Positions 43,007 through 51,710 of a stretch of DNA of 63,726 bases are shown in pieces. The notes under the pieces are model-generated. The model ran no database searches. It had not been told where the DNA came from and was given only the letters and a program-made list of their open reading frames with translations. Origin of the DNA: Streptomyces blattellae (GTDB lineage: Bacteria; Actinomycetota; Actinomycetes; Streptomycetales; Streptomycetaceae); assembly GCF_009709555.1 (NCBI RefSeq), contig NZ_WJBG01000174.1, positions 1 through 63,726 on the forward strand, written 5' to 3'. The translations under genes were made by a program, and so were the position numbers. Within the stretch, counting starts at the first letter, position 1; every line of letters starts with the position of its first letter.

Positions 43007-43663
43007 ATGAGCAAGACCAGCAAGAAGGCCGCCGCCGAGGCACGGCGGGCCCGAATAGAGGAGATGCGCCGCGCCGAGATCGCCCGCGAGCGCCGCAACC
43101 GGATCATCACCGTCACGGTCAGCACGGTCATCGTCGCCGGGCTGATCGGCTGGGGCGGATACGCCCTGTACGAAGCCAACGAGCAGGAAGAGCAGCAGGC
43201 CGCCGCGGCGAGCAAGCCCGTGCGCGGCGAGCAGACCTGGGAGAAGGAGGAACTCACGCAGAACCACGTCGAGGGCACCGTCGACTACCCGATGAACCCG
43301 CCCGTCGGCGGCGACCACAACCAGGCCTGGATGACCTGCGACGGCACCGTCTACACCGAGCCCGTCCCGAACGAGAACGCCGTGCACTCCCTGGAGCACG
43401 GCGCGGTCTGGGTGACGTACACCGAAGACACCACCGACGCCGACATCAAGACGCTCAGCGACAAGGTCTCGCGGACCCCCTACTCCCTGATGAGCCCGAA
43501 CGACGACCAGGCCGGGCCCATCATGCTGTCGGCCTGGGGCGTCCAGCTGAGCGTGGACAAGGCGTCCGACCCGAGGGTGGAGCAGTTCTTCACCAAGTAC
43601 GTCCAGGGTTCGCAGACCCCCGAGCCGGGCGCCGCCTGCACCGGGGGCCTGACCGGGGCATGA
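43007..43663 (+). CDS. DUF3105 membrane-anchored protein
   Basis: 218 aa. A highly charged N-terminus (KKAAAEARRARIEEMRRAEI) is followed by one membrane helix (TVSTVIVAGLIGWGGYALY) and a DUF3105 domain with YPMNPPVGGDHNQAWMTCDG and AVHSLEHGAVWVTY, whose conserved His, Cys and Met could bind metal. The start ATG 43007 follows GACGAGGAACAC. DUF3105 has no established function. Confidence 0.85.
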   Translation: MSKTSKKAAAEARRARIEEMRRAEIARERRNRIITVTVSTVIVAGLIGWGGYALYEANEQEEQQAAAASKPVRGEQTWEKEELTQNHVEGTVDYPMNPPVGGDHNQAWMTCDGTVYTEPVPNENAVHSLEHGAVWVTYTEDTTDADIKTLSDKVSRTPYSLMSPNDDQAGPIMLSAWGVQLSVDKASDPRVEQFFTKYVQGSQTPEPGAACTGGLTGA

Positions 43664-43737
43664 GGGGCGAGTGAACAGCCCCAGCGCGTCCGACGTATAG
43701 GACGAGGATGCCGACCGGTGGGGAATGATGAGCGACC

Positions 43738-44418
43738 GTGCCGTGTGACCACGTGACCGGGCGTGCGGGGACGGGCCGGGCCAGCCGCACGGGGACGTGC
43801 GCCCGGGCCGGCCTGTTCGCCGTGCTCGGCACGGTGCTCGCGGCCTTCGGCCACCACGCGGTCGCCGAAGGCACGGTGCCCTGGCGGCTGGTGGGCGCGC
43901 TGATCGTGGCCCAGTTCGTGGCGGTCTGGCCGCTGGCCCGCCGCCGCTACGCCCCGGCCGCGACCGTCGTATGCACACTGGCCGTGCAGGGCCTGCTGCA
44001 TCTCGCACTGTCCGCCGCGGACGGCGACACGTCGGCGGCGCCACCGGGACACGCGATGCACGCCGAACACGCCACGGGCGGCGACGGTCACGCCTGGCAT
44101 GACGCCGGGGCGGCGATGACGATCGCGCACGCGGCCGGCGCACTCGTGGTGGCCTGGCTGCTGCACCGGGCGGACGCACGGGTGACGGCCGCGCTCGACG
44201 CGCTCGCCACGCTGGCCCGAGCGGCCGGTGCCGCCCTGGTGCAGGTGCTGCCCCGGCCGTTCGGCGCCGGTGGCCGACGCGTGTTCGAGCTGCCCGGCCG
44301 GCGGCCCGGCATCTCCTACGACATGGCGGCACAGGCGTGGGAGGACGTACTGGAGCACGCGGTGGTGCGCAGGGGACCGCCGCGACGGGAGCACCTCGGC
44401 TACGTCACCGGCCCCTGA
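43738..44418 (+). CDS. His-rich polytopic membrane protein
   Basis: 226 aa with about four membrane segments (AGLFAVLGTVLAAFGHHAVA; RLVGALIVAQFVAVWPLA; MTIAHAAGALVVAWLLH). Between the third and fourth is a metal-binding-like loop (GHAMHAEHATGGDGHAWHDA). The cytoplasmic C-terminal tail is conserved in appearance (DMAAQAWEDVLEHAVVRRGP). GTG 43738; no strong ribosome-binding site. Directly before ycnI and in the same direction, which supports a part in copper handling. Confidence 0.7.
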   Translation: MPCDHVTGRAGTGRASRTGTCARAGLFAVLGTVLAAFGHHAVAEGTVPWRLVGALIVAQFVAVWPLARRRYAPAATVVCTLAVQGLLHLALSAADGDTSAAPPGHAMHAEHATGGDGHAWHDAGAAMTIAHAAGALVVAWLLHRADARVTAALDALATLARAAGAALVQVLPRPFGAGGRRVFELPGRRPGISYDMAAQAWEDVLEHAVVRRGPPRREHLGYVTGP

Positions 44419-44462
44419 GCTTGCGGGGGCCTGTTCTTCCCGTAACAGCAAGGAGCTCACCT

Positions 44463-45233
44463 GTGTCCATTGTGTCCATGTCCCCATACCCGCTGGCCCG
44501 GGCCGGCCGCCGGATCGCACTCGCCGGTGCCGCCGCGCTGACGGCGACGATCGCCCTGGCCGCACCGGCCGCCGCACACGCGGAGGTCGAGGCCGACAAG
44601 GCCCAGGCCCTGGCCGAGAACGTCACGCTCACCTTCGTGTCCGAAGCCGAGTCCGACTCGGCGGGCTTCACCGAACTGCGCGTCGTACTGCCCGCGGGCA
44701 TCGCGCCCGGCGACGTGACGCTCGCCGAGGCGCCCGAGGACTGGAAGCTGAAGGCCACCAGCGACGGATACACCGTCTCCGGTCCCGCCCTGAAGACCGG
44801 TGTCGACGCCGAACACAAGATCAAGGTCCGGCAGTTGCCCGACGCGAAGCAGATCGCCTTCAAGACGGTCGAGACCTACAGCGACGGCGAGGTCTCGCGC
44901 TGGATCGAACTGCCCACGGACGGCGGGGAGCTGGAACAGCCCGCGCCGCTACTGGAGTTGAAGGCGGCGGCCCCGGGCGCCGAGCCGATCGCCCCCAGCC
45001 CCTCCGCCGAACCGAGCGAGACCACGACACCCACCCCCACCCCCACCCCGACCTCGTCGGCCACGGACTCGGACGCCGACGCCGCGGCCTCCGAAACCGA
45101 CACCGAGGCGGCCGGGGACGACGGGGACAGTTCGGCGGGCCTCGTCATCGGCGGGGTGGTCGTGGCGCTGCTCGTCCTGGGCGGCGGCGCGTGGTGGCTG
45201 GTGAAGCGGCGCGGCACGTCGGCTGAGAGCTGA
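44463..45233 (+). CDS. YcnI-like (DUF1775) copper-associated membrane-anchored protein
   Basis: 256 aa. The signal peptide ends ...LAAPAAAHAEVEA, so cleavage leaves His at or near the mature N-terminus, the Cu(II) ligand described for YcnI. The DUF1775 domain (VTLTFVSEAESDSAGFTELR through VETYSDGEVSRWIELP) is followed by a Pro/Thr/Ser/Asp-rich linker and a C-terminal anchor (LVIGGVVVALLVLGGGAWWL) with basic tail. The GTG at 44463 has AAGGAG 7 bases upstream. A hairpin terminator follows. Confidence 0.88.
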   Translation: MSIVSMSPYPLARAGRRIALAGAAALTATIALAAPAAAHAEVEADKAQALAENVTLTFVSEAESDSAGFTELRVVLPAGIAPGDVTLAEAPEDWKLKATSDGYTVSGPALKTGVDAEHKIKVRQLPDAKQIAFKTVETYSDGEVSRWIELPTDGGELEQPAPLLELKAAAPGAEPIAPSPSAEPSETTTPTPTPTPTSSATDSDADAAASETDTEAAGDDGDSSAGLVIGGVVVALLVLGGGAWWLVKRRGTSAES

Positions 45234-45246
45234 CCTCGCACGCCAA

Positions 45247-45280
45247 GCCGGTCGGCCCGAGCACTGCCGGGCCGACCGGC
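45247..45280. terminator. Bidirectional hairpin terminator
   Basis: A perfect 13-bp stem, GCCGGTCGGCCCG (45247-45259) with CGGGCCGACCGGC (45268-45280), between the convergent ycnI-like and lipoprotein genes. Confidence 0.8.
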
Positions 45281-45324
45281 GTCAAAGCCACACCCCACGG
45301 GGCCTACAGAGCCCACGAAGCTGC

Positions 45325-45834
45325 CTAGGAACCGGCAGTCGGCCCCGTACCCCGCAGTTCCCGAACGGTCCCGCCGATCTTGTCCCGGAACCCCTCCAGC
45401 ATCTCCGGCCTCGCACTGACGATCCAGCGCTCGCCGACCAGGTACTTGCCGCCGTAGACCGCGGCGGAGTCGAGCCACACCTCGGTGAACCTCTCCTCGG
45501 GGAAGGTGGTGATGAGGTAGTCGACCTCCTTCGTGTGGCACACGCCCTGGCGCAGTTCCTCCGCCTCGATGCGGATCTTGGGCTTGCACCCGGTCAGCGA
45601 GGCGATCACCTCGACCCTCGCCGGCGCCTCGACACCGGCTGCCGGAGCGGCGGACATCTCCGACGGATCCACCACCGCCGCCGCGTCACTCTCACCGCCG
45701 CCGCACGCCGTGACCAGGGGAAGAACGGCCAGGCTCACGGCCAGCGCGGCGCCGCGCACCCATCGGTCGGCGGGCAGGCGGCGCCCACCGCGTCCTCGCA
45801 CGGGCTGCTGTGACTGCTCGGGAAGGTGTGGCAC
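45325..45834 (-). CDS. Lipoprotein of unknown function
   Basis: 169 aa. A hydrophobic signal segment ending VLPLVTACGGGES gives a lipobox (LVTAC), so it is a membrane-anchored exported protein. The mature part contains two cysteines (LTGCKPKIRIEAEELRQGVC) about 15 residues apart that may form a disulfide, and ends in a helix (EMLEGFRDKIGGTVRELRG). GTG 45834; the signal peptide would be long (about 44 residues), so a start inside it is possible. No family recognised. Confidence 0.75.
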   Translation of the reverse strand: MPHLPEQSQQPVRGRGGRRLPADRWVRGAALAVSLAVLPLVTACGGGESDAAAVVDPSEMSAAPAAGVEAPARVEVIASLTGCKPKIRIEAEELRQGVCHTKEVDYLITTFPEERFTEVWLDSAAVYGGKYLVGERWIVSARPEMLEGFRDKIGGTVRELRGTGPTAGS

Positions 45835-45949
45835 ACGGCCTCTCCGTATCCGGTCCGTATCCGGGCTGTCCCTGCCGCACCAGCGGCAGGCGTACGACAG
45901 GGAGTACGGGTGAACGCCCGTGAGCGTTCACCCGAGCGGGGCCCCTCCG

Positions 45950-46747
45950 TCAGCGGCCGGGGTCGAAGCGGCCGTCCATGATGGTCCAGCCCGCGTCGAC
46001 GACCAGGTTCTCCCCGGTGACGTAGGACGCGGCGTCGCCGGCCAGGAACGCCACCGTCGAGGCGACCTCGTCGGCGCTTCCCCACCGGCCGAATGCCGTG
46101 TGGGCGCTGTAGGCCTCCCTGGTCGTGACGTCGTCCCACAACGGGCGGGTCAGCGGGGTGTCGATGACGCCCGGCGCGATGGTGTTGACCCGTACGCCGC
46201 GCGGCCCCACCTCGGTGGCGAGCCCGCGCACCATCTGCAGGATCGCCGCCTTGGTGGACGCGTACACCCCCAGCCCGGGCTCGACCATCAGGCCCCGCAT
46301 CGACGAGCACGCGATGAGGCTGCCGCCGCCCTGCTCCGCCATGACGGCACTGGCCTCCTGAAGGAAGAAGAACGTGCCCTTCAGGTTCAGGTTGACGATC
46401 CGGTCGAACTCGTCCTCCGTATAGGCGGACAGCCTCTTGCGGATGTTGATGCCCGGGGTGGTGACCCCGATGTCGAGCCTGCCGTACGCGCCCACCGTGG
46501 TCCGTACGGCCTCGGTGACCTGTTCGTGGTTGCCCAGGTCCGCGGCGAGCCCCTGTGCCGTGCCGCCCTCGGCGACGATGCTCTCGGCCGTCGCCTTGGC
46601 GCCCGCACCGTCGAGGTCGGCACAGACCACCCGGGCGCCCAGGCCGGCGAGCGTCCGGGCCGTCGCTTCGCCGATGCCGGACGCGGCCCCCATGACCAGG
46701 GCCGACTTTCCGGTGAGGTCGAACAGGGCGCGGTACCGATTCGTCAT
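45950..46747 (-). CDS. Short-chain dehydrogenase/reductase
   Basis: 265 aa. Classical SDR with cofactor motif ALVMGAASGIGEATARTLAG, an Asp at the end of strand 2 (VVCADLDG) indicating NAD(H), catalytic Ser in LIACSSMRG, and YASTK for Tyr and Lys. The usual NNAG is replaced by TPGIN. Start ATG 46747 after GGAGACAGC. It is the last gene of the GntR-controlled operon and might oxidise the hydroxy acid released by the DehI-type enzyme (inference). Confidence 0.88.
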   Translation of the reverse strand: MTNRYRALFDLTGKSALVMGAASGIGEATARTLAGLGARVVCADLDGAGAKATAESIVAEGGTAQGLAADLGNHEQVTEAVRTTVGAYGRLDIGVTTPGINIRKRLSAYTEDEFDRIVNLNLKGTFFFLQEASAVMAEQGGGSLIACSSMRGLMVEPGLGVYASTKAAILQMVRGLATEVGPRGVRVNTIAPGVIDTPLTRPLWDDVTTREAYSAHTAFGRWGSADEVASTVAFLAGDAASYVTGENLVVDAGWTIMDGRFDPGR

Positions 46748-46805
46748 CGTGCTGTCTCCGGGGTTGTGGATTCGTACGGGGGTCAGTGGCGGTTCGTGCG
46801 AGGGG

Positions 46806-48665
46806 TCACGGGAGCATCCAGCCCAGGACCGGGGTGGACTGCAGGACGACGATCAGCGCGATCAGCGCCAGCAGGGCGAGGCTGTAGCCGATGACCTTGC
46901 GGAAGATGTCGCCCTCCTTGCCCTGGAGGCCCACCACCGCGGCGGCGATCGCCAGGCTCTGCGGAGAGATCATCTTGCCGACCACCCCGCCGGAGGAGTT
47001 GGCGGCCGCCATGAGGTCGGGAGAGAGGCCCGTCTGCTGCGCGGCCGTGATCTGGACCGCTCCGAACAGGGCGTTGGAGGAGTTGTCCGAGCCGGTGATC
47101 GCGACACCGAGCCAGCCTATGACGGGCGAGAAGAAGGCGAACGCCGCGCCCATGGCGGCCAGGCCGCGGCCCAGCGAGCCGGTCTGTCCCGACAGGTTCA
47201 TCACATAGGCCAGGCCGAGGACGGAGAGCACGCAGACGATCGTCCACGTGAGCTGTTTGACGGTGGCGCCGTAGATGCGGGCCGACTCGCCGGGGGCGAT
47301 CCGGAGCAGCACCGTGGTGATCAGGCCCGAGAGGAACAGCAGCGTGCCGGCCGCGGGCAGGTAGTCGAAGGTGAAGGCGGTGGCGACCGGGGCGTTCTCC
47401 GCACCCGTGATGTTCAGCCCCGGCCAGTCGAACTGGACGGCGGCCGAGCTGAGTTGCTCCTTGACGGTGTCGGACTGCGCGATGACGAAGACCGCGATCA
47501 CTATGACGTAGGGAAGGTAGGAGAGGATCACGTTCCTGCGGCCGTCCCCGAGTTCCGGTGCCCCTCCCTCGGCGTTCCCCGCGTCCCCCGCGTCCCCGGC
47601 GTCCCCGGCGTTCTTGGGCCTGCCCGAACCGCCGCCCGAGTCTGCGGAGCCGGCCGGCGCCGAGCCGCTCGTGGTGACCGGGACGGGCGAGGGCGAAGCC
47701 GTGTGCACGGACGAGGTGGCGGGCACCGGGTCGGCGGGCATCGAGTCGGCGGTCAGCGCGTGGCGCGGATGCCAGACGCGCAGGAACCCGACGAGGACGG
47801 CCGCGCAGCACAGGGCCGCCCCGATGTCGGCGAGTTCGACCGAGATGAAGTTGGCGAAGACGAACTGCCCGGCTCCGAAGCCCAGTCCCGCCACCAGCGC
47901 GGCCGGCCAGGCCTCCCGTAGACCCCGGCGGCCGTCCACGAGGAAGACCAGCACCAGCGGGACGACCGTGGCCACCAGCGAGGTCTGCCGTCCGATGATC
48001 GAACCCAGCGTCTCGAAGTCCCGCCCGGTCACCGCGGCGAGTGTGGTGACCGGCGCGGACAGGGCGCCGAAGGCCACCGGTGCCGTGTTGGCCACCAGGG
48101 CGGCCACGGCGGCACGCATGGGCGGCAGCCCGAGGCCGACGAGCATGACGGCGCTGATCGCGACGGGGGTTCCCGCGCCGGCCAGGGCCTCCAGCAGCGC
48201 ACCGAAGGCGAACGCGATGATGATCACCTGGATGCGCTGGTCGTCGCTGACGCCGGCGAAGGATCTGCGCAGCACCGCGAAGTGCCCGGTGTGCTCGGTC
48301 AACCTGAAGATCCACAGCGCGTTCATCAGGATCCAGATGACCGAGAGGAAGCTCGCCGCCGCCCCGTAGCCCGCGGCGCCGAAGGTCTGGCCGACCGGCA
48401 TGCCGTAGACCGCGACGGCGATGACGACCGCGGTACCGAGCGCGGCCAGTCCGGCCCAGTGCGCCTTCCACCTGAGCACACCGAGCAGGACGAACAGAAC
48501 GAGCAGCGGCAGAGCCGCGACGACGGCGGAGAAGCCGAGGTTCCCGAGTACCGGATCGAAGTCCTGCTGGTACGCGGACGCGGACAGGGAGGTGGACGAG
48601 GGCAGGGACGGAGGCATGGACGGGGACGAGGACAGGGACGAGGACAGGGACGGAAACCAGGACAT
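46806..48665 (-). CDS. L-lactate permease (LctP/LldP family)
   Basis: About 619 aa with some 13 membrane segments. LctP features include AFAFGALLEALAGAGTPVAI, VANTAPVAFGALSAPV, and near the end GLSPDLMAAANSSGGVVGKM with SPQSLAIAAA. The family imports lactate or glycolate with protons. The N-terminus is a Ser/Pro low-complexity tail (SLSSSLSSSPSMPPSLPSS) and a further Ser/Gly/Ala/Asp insert lies in the middle loop. The ATG at 48665 is preferred because AAGGGG lies 11 bases upstream; a GTG four codons earlier is in frame. Confidence 0.9.
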   Translation of the reverse strand: MSWFPSLSSSLSSSPSMPPSLPSSTSLSASAYQQDFDPVLGNLGFSAVVAALPLLVLFVLLGVLRWKAHWAGLAALGTAVVIAVAVYGMPVGQTFGAAGYGAAASFLSVIWILMNALWIFRLTEHTGHFAVLRRSFAGVSDDQRIQVIIIAFAFGALLEALAGAGTPVAISAVMLVGLGLPPMRAAVAALVANTAPVAFGALSAPVTTLAAVTGRDFETLGSIIGRQTSLVATVVPLVLVFLVDGRRGLREAWPAALVAGLGFGAGQFVFANFISVELADIGAALCCAAVLVGFLRVWHPRHALTADSMPADPVPATSSVHTASPSPVPVTTSGSAPAGSADSGGGSGRPKNAGDAGDAGDAGNAEGGAPELGDGRRNVILSYLPYVIVIAVFVIAQSDTVKEQLSSAAVQFDWPGLNITGAENAPVATAFTFDYLPAAGTLLFLSGLITTVLLRIAPGESARIYGATVKQLTWTIVCVLSVLGLAYVMNLSGQTGSLGRGLAAMGAAFAFFSPVIGWLGVAITGSDNSSNALFGAVQITAAQQTGLSPDLMAAANSSGGVVGKMISPQSLAIAAAVVGLQGKEGDIFRKVIGYSLALLALIALIVVLQSTPVLGWMLP

Positions 48666-48710
48666 CGACAGTGACACCCCTTGGAAGAGTCGCGAGATCG
48701 CGAGACCTGA

Positions 48711-48742
48711 GAGCCGGAGAGCCGGAGAGCCGGAGAGCCGGA
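48711..48742. repeat. Tandem 8-bp repeat GAGCCGGA x4
   Basis: Exact copies at 48711, 48719, 48727 and 48735, upstream of the permease start and downstream of the tautomerase gene. Confidence 0.85.
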
Positions 48743-48801
48743 GCGAGTGAGATGGCGGCGGGTGCAGGTGTCAGGCGATGGAGTGCTCCGCCGGAGTCCG
48801 C

Positions 48802-48990
48802 TTACGCGGGTGGTTCGGTGAGTTCGCCGCCCAGGGCGAGCTGGTCGTGCGCCAGTTCCGTGAACTGGATACGTACGAGATGCCGCGGCGCACCGAGCAC
48901 GTCGACCACGGCATCGGTCACCACCCGGGCGAACTCGGCTCGCTGGGCGCGTGTCCGGCCCGCCAGGATCTCGACGGTGATGTTGGGCAT
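48802..48990 (-). CDS. 4-oxalocrotonate tautomerase family protein
   Basis: 62 aa, typical length. The mature N-terminus after Met is Pro1 (MPNITVEILAGRTRAQRAEF), the catalytic base of the family, followed by the conserved Arg-rich helix and LVRIQFTELAHDQLALGG. ATG 48990 follows GGGAGAAC; the frame extends upstream but Pro1 fixes the start. In an operon with a dehalogenase and an SDR it might act on an unsaturated or halogenated acid, as some family members do. Confidence 0.88.
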   Translation of the reverse strand: MPNITVEILAGRTRAQRAEFARVVTDAVVDVLGAPRHLVRIQFTELAHDQLALGGELTEPPA

Positions 48991-49024
48991 GGTTCTCCCG
49001 GGATCGGAGCGTGAGGGCGGTGGT

Positions 49025-49900
49025 TCAGGCGGAGACGATCGCGTCCGTCTCACCGAGAAGTGCGAGCACGGCGGCCGTGTCCAGGAGCAACGCGGGGATG
49101 AGCCGGCCGCGGAAGAGCGCCAGGATGGAGCGAGCTTCCTCGGCCGCAGCGGTGTCGATCACCGGTACGGGGAGAACGGCGGCCGCAGCGGCTGCCGTGG
49201 CGAGGACCTCCTCGCGTGCGGCGGCGTACCGGGCACCGCACGCGATCGGTCCCAGCCTCTCCCACGCGCCGGTCATGAAGCCGGGCCAGTTTCCGAGTGC
49301 GCGGTAGAAGCTGAGCACGCGGGGGTGATCGTGGGTGGCCCGGATCTCCTCGTACACCCGCGCCAGTTCGGGGGTGGGCGTGGTGCCGTCCGGGGTGACG
49401 TTGACCGCGTCCGGCCGGATGCCGCGGGGCCCGGGGCCGGGCGCCCCCGGGCGTGCCGCGGACGCGGACCCGTCCGCCGTGAGGCCCCGGTACCAGCAGG
49501 ACGTCAGCAGCAGGAGTTCGGGCAGCAGTTGATGGAACGTCGTGGTGTAGCGCCGGATCAGATCGGTGTCGGTGTCATCGGTGAGCAGCGACGGATCCGG
49601 CGCGGGCAACAGCCCGGCCGGCACCCGCAGACGCGCGACGGCCTCGGCGAACTCCGGTGAACCGATCACCGGCTTGAAGGCGTTCCAGGCCGGTACGAGG
49701 TAGTCGGGCCAGTTGGCCAGGGCCAGGAAGACCGGGCTGACGAACGGTACGCCGAGGTATCCGGGCACCTCCTCCAGCACTCCGGCCGCCTCCGGCGTCA
49801 GCTCCGGTTTGGCGGGCAGGGTGGGCAACAGGACGGCACCGCGCCCGGCGTCGTTCCGCTCCATCGCCGTGACTGTTTCCGTATCGGGGGCATCTTGCAT
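49025..49900 (-). CDS. DehI-type 2-haloacid dehalogenase family protein
   Basis: 291 aa, all-helical with an internal duplication, as in DehI: the first half has FLALANWPDYLVPAWNAFKP and the second FYRALGNWPGFMTGAWERLG. DehI enzymes hydrolyse (R)- and (S)-2-haloacids directly with water, giving 2-hydroxyacids such as lactate. The start is ATG 49900, 9 bases from a palindromic operator. I cannot confirm the catalytic Asp/Asn pair by eye, so the activity is inferred from fold and from its partner lactate-type permease. Confidence 0.75.
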   Translation of the reverse strand: MQDAPDTETVTAMERNDAGRGAVLLPTLPAKPELTPEAAGVLEEVPGYLGVPFVSPVFLALANWPDYLVPAWNAFKPVIGSPEFAEAVARLRVPAGLLPAPDPSLLTDDTDTDLIRRYTTTFHQLLPELLLLTSCWYRGLTADGSASAARPGAPGPGPRGIRPDAVNVTPDGTTPTPELARVYEEIRATHDHPRVLSFYRALGNWPGFMTGAWERLGPIACGARYAAAREEVLATAAAAAAVLPVPVIDTAAAEEARSILALFRGRLIPALLLDTAAVLALLGETDAIVSA

Positions 49901-49908
49901 ACGCCGTA

Positions 49909-49926
49909 GGATACAAATTTGTATCC
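49909..49926 (-). promoter_or_regulatory. GntR/FadR-type operator
   Basis: An 18-bp perfect palindrome, GGATACAAATTTGTATCC, directly upstream of the DehI-type gene and about 90 bases downstream of the gntR stop. Its A/T-rich ATACAA-TTGTAT core is unusual in this GC-rich DNA and suits the FCD-domain regulator encoded next to it. Confidence 0.75.
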
Positions 49927-50018
49927 AAGCAGACAAGCATCTTTCTCCTGGGAGATGGGGAGTTGCGGAGATGGTGGAAGAGGGCCGGAGGCCGGAGACC
50001 AGCGGCCCGGCCGAACCC

Positions 50019-50753
50019 TCAGGCCAGGTAAAGATCCGCGGACGGCAGCACGGCGTCGAGACGGCGGGAGGCCGCGGCCTGCACGTCCTCGACATGGATC
50101 CTGGCCTGCCGCTCCGCCCGCTCGCGGTCACGGTCCAGCAGGGCCGCGATGATCTTCTTGTGGCCCTCGATGCAGATGACGGCCTCTTCGCTGGTGAACA
50201 CGGAGGCCATGTTGTAGGTGATGCCGAAGTCCCGATTGCGCAGCCACTCGTCGTACAGCCGCCGGTTGGCGGAGGCTCGCACGATCGCCTGGTGGAACTC
50301 CCGGTTCATCCGGCCCAGTTCGGCCCGGGGCTGACGTACGTAGTCCGCGGTCGGGCCCGCGTACATGGCGGAGATCGCGGCGAGCTGCTCTTCCGATCCC
50401 CGCACCGCGGCCAGCCCGGTGGCCATGGACTCAAGGGCGCACCGGACCTCGTAGATCTCGCGGATCTCGTCCGGTGTGTGCTCACGGACGACCCAGCCCT
50501 GGCGCTCGCGCACCACCAGCCCCTGATCCACCAGCCGCATCAGAGCGGCACGCACGGGCGTACGGCTGGCATTGAGCTCCGCCGCGACCTCGTCCTCGGG
50601 AAGCCGCTGGTTGGGCCGGTACACCCCCTGCAGGATGGCAGCGCGCATATGTTCATAGACAAGGTCGCTCAGCGACTCTCCGCTCCCGGCGCGAGGCCGT
50701 CTGCGGCGGGGGCCCGTCTCCTGCGTGCGCGCTTGACCAGGTCGCTCGACCAT
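50019..50753 (-). CDS. GntR-family regulator, FadR/FCD subfamily
   Basis: 244 aa. The N-terminal winged helix has LVYEHMRAAILQGVYRPNQR and ELNASRTPVRAALMRLVDQG. The C-terminal all-helical FCD effector domain (IREIYEVRCALESMATGLAA; MNREFHQAIVRASANRRLYD) has the His/Asp residues that usually bind a metal and a carboxylic acid. ATG 50753 after GGAGAAGTG. It lies directly upstream of, and in the same direction as, the dehalogenase operon, and the palindrome at 49909 is its likely site. A 2-hydroxy- or haloacid is the likely effector. Confidence 0.9.
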   Translation of the reverse strand: MVERPGQARTQETGPRRRRPRAGSGESLSDLVYEHMRAAILQGVYRPNQRLPEDEVAAELNASRTPVRAALMRLVDQGLVVRERQGWVVREHTPDEIREIYEVRCALESMATGLAAVRGSEEQLAAISAMYAGPTADYVRQPRAELGRMNREFHQAIVRASANRRLYDEWLRNRDFGITYNMASVFTSEEAVICIEGHKKIIAALLDRDRERAERQARIHVEDVQAAASRRLDAVLPSADLYLA

Positions 50754-51286
50754 CACTTCTCCGCTCCGCCGCCGGGTCCGGGTCCGGTCTGCAAGTATTC
50801 CAGGTCCCCGGAGGCCCCCTCCTGCCCTGCCGGCCGCGCCCCGCCCGCCCCCGGCCGGAGAATGGGCGCGTTCCTTGTGGAGGCAGCTGCGAGTCGTACA
50901 TCGCCCGGGAGAGCCGGGCCGACGGCCCGGCGACAGCTACGACCAGGACATGCGGCTCCCGGGGTGGGTGAGCCGCGCCGACCCGCACACGTCCGCTGCT
51001 CCAGCGTCTCTGATTGGCTTGGTGATCCCAAGTGTTGCTCAGAGATTAGGCCAATCGTCTTCGCGCCCTGGTACCGATGGACGAGTCCATCGGCCCGCGT
51101 GGCACGTCCCTCCGGACGCTGACCGGTCAGGCATACAGGTCCTGACCGGGGAGGGTGCCCGACGTCGCCTGGGCGCAGGGCGTGCGCGTCGCACTCTGCC
51201 ACAGGATTACTACGGTTGGCTCATCCGACTGGTGAGCCTGTCGCGTTTCCCGTGTTCGACGCATGAGCACGAGGCGCCCGGGCGAA

Positions 51287-51457
51287 GTCCGTGGGGTCCT
51301 GGTCACCGTTGACCAAGATGCGGCCGGAGCGCCGGGCGGGCGAGGTCCGTGAGACCTGGTCGCCATTGACCAAGATGCGGCCGGAGCACCGGGCAGGCGA
51401 GGTCCGTGAGACCTGGTCACCGTTGACCAAGATGCCGCCGGAGCCCGGGCAGGCGAG
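51287..51457. repeat. Three tandem 57-bp iteron-like repeats
   Basis: Three copies with 57-base spacing. Each holds an inverted repeat, TGGTCACCGTTGACCA at 51300-51315 and 51414-51429 and TGGTCGCCATTGACCA at 51357-51372, followed by AGATGCGGCCGGAGC. The unit is a multiple of three and stays open in several frames, but no start is present. Confidence 0.8.
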
Positions 51458-51505
51458 GGCGGAGAGCAGGTCGCGCGGCGCGCTCTCGCCACGGTCGCTC
51501 GGCCC

Positions 51506-51559
51506 GGCCAGGGCGGTCGCGTCGGCCAGGGCGCTCGCCCCGGCCAGGGCGCTCGCGTC
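51506..51559. repeat. Three tandem 18-bp repeats
   Basis: GGCCAGGGCG begins each unit at 51506, 51524 and 51542; units differ at three or four positions. It is separate from the 57-bp array just upstream. Confidence 0.75.
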
Positions 51560-51710
51560 GGACGTCTCCGGTGGCGGACGGTCACAATCAGCCGACACTG
51601 CGCTCTCGCCGGGAGCCCGCCGGATGCGTAGGGTTTTCCTAAGGCTCAGCGCGGCTGATCCGGCCTCCACCGGGGGAGAGTACGCCCGCGAGGCTGGAGG
51701 GGGGTGCTGG

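Larger units (their letters stand above)
50754..51710. other. 950-bp gene-poor interval with repeat arrays
   Basis: Between the gntR gene and the trypsin-like pseudogene I find no convincing coding sequence. 50754-51285 shows nothing recognisable beyond a possible promoter near 51200 (GGATTACTACGGT). 51287-51457 and 51506-51559 hold the two tandem arrays listed separately. Probably decayed DNA and the upstream control region of the protease gene. Confidence 0.45.

Noticed and set aside
40271..44332. A 1353-codon open frame on the minus strand
   Set aside because: It runs antisense through the P450 start, CapA-type, DUF3105 and His-rich genes, has no recognisable domain, and is the typical by-product of high GC3 on the opposite strand.
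45535..45931. Small open frames opposite the lipoprotein gene
   Set aside because: They mirror the GC-rich lipoprotein gene and have no ribosome-binding sites or domains.
51287..51457. Possible CRISPR array
   Set aside because: Units are contiguous with no spacers, only three copies, and no cas genes are present in the window. The same holds for the arrays at 20137, 23245 and 32303.
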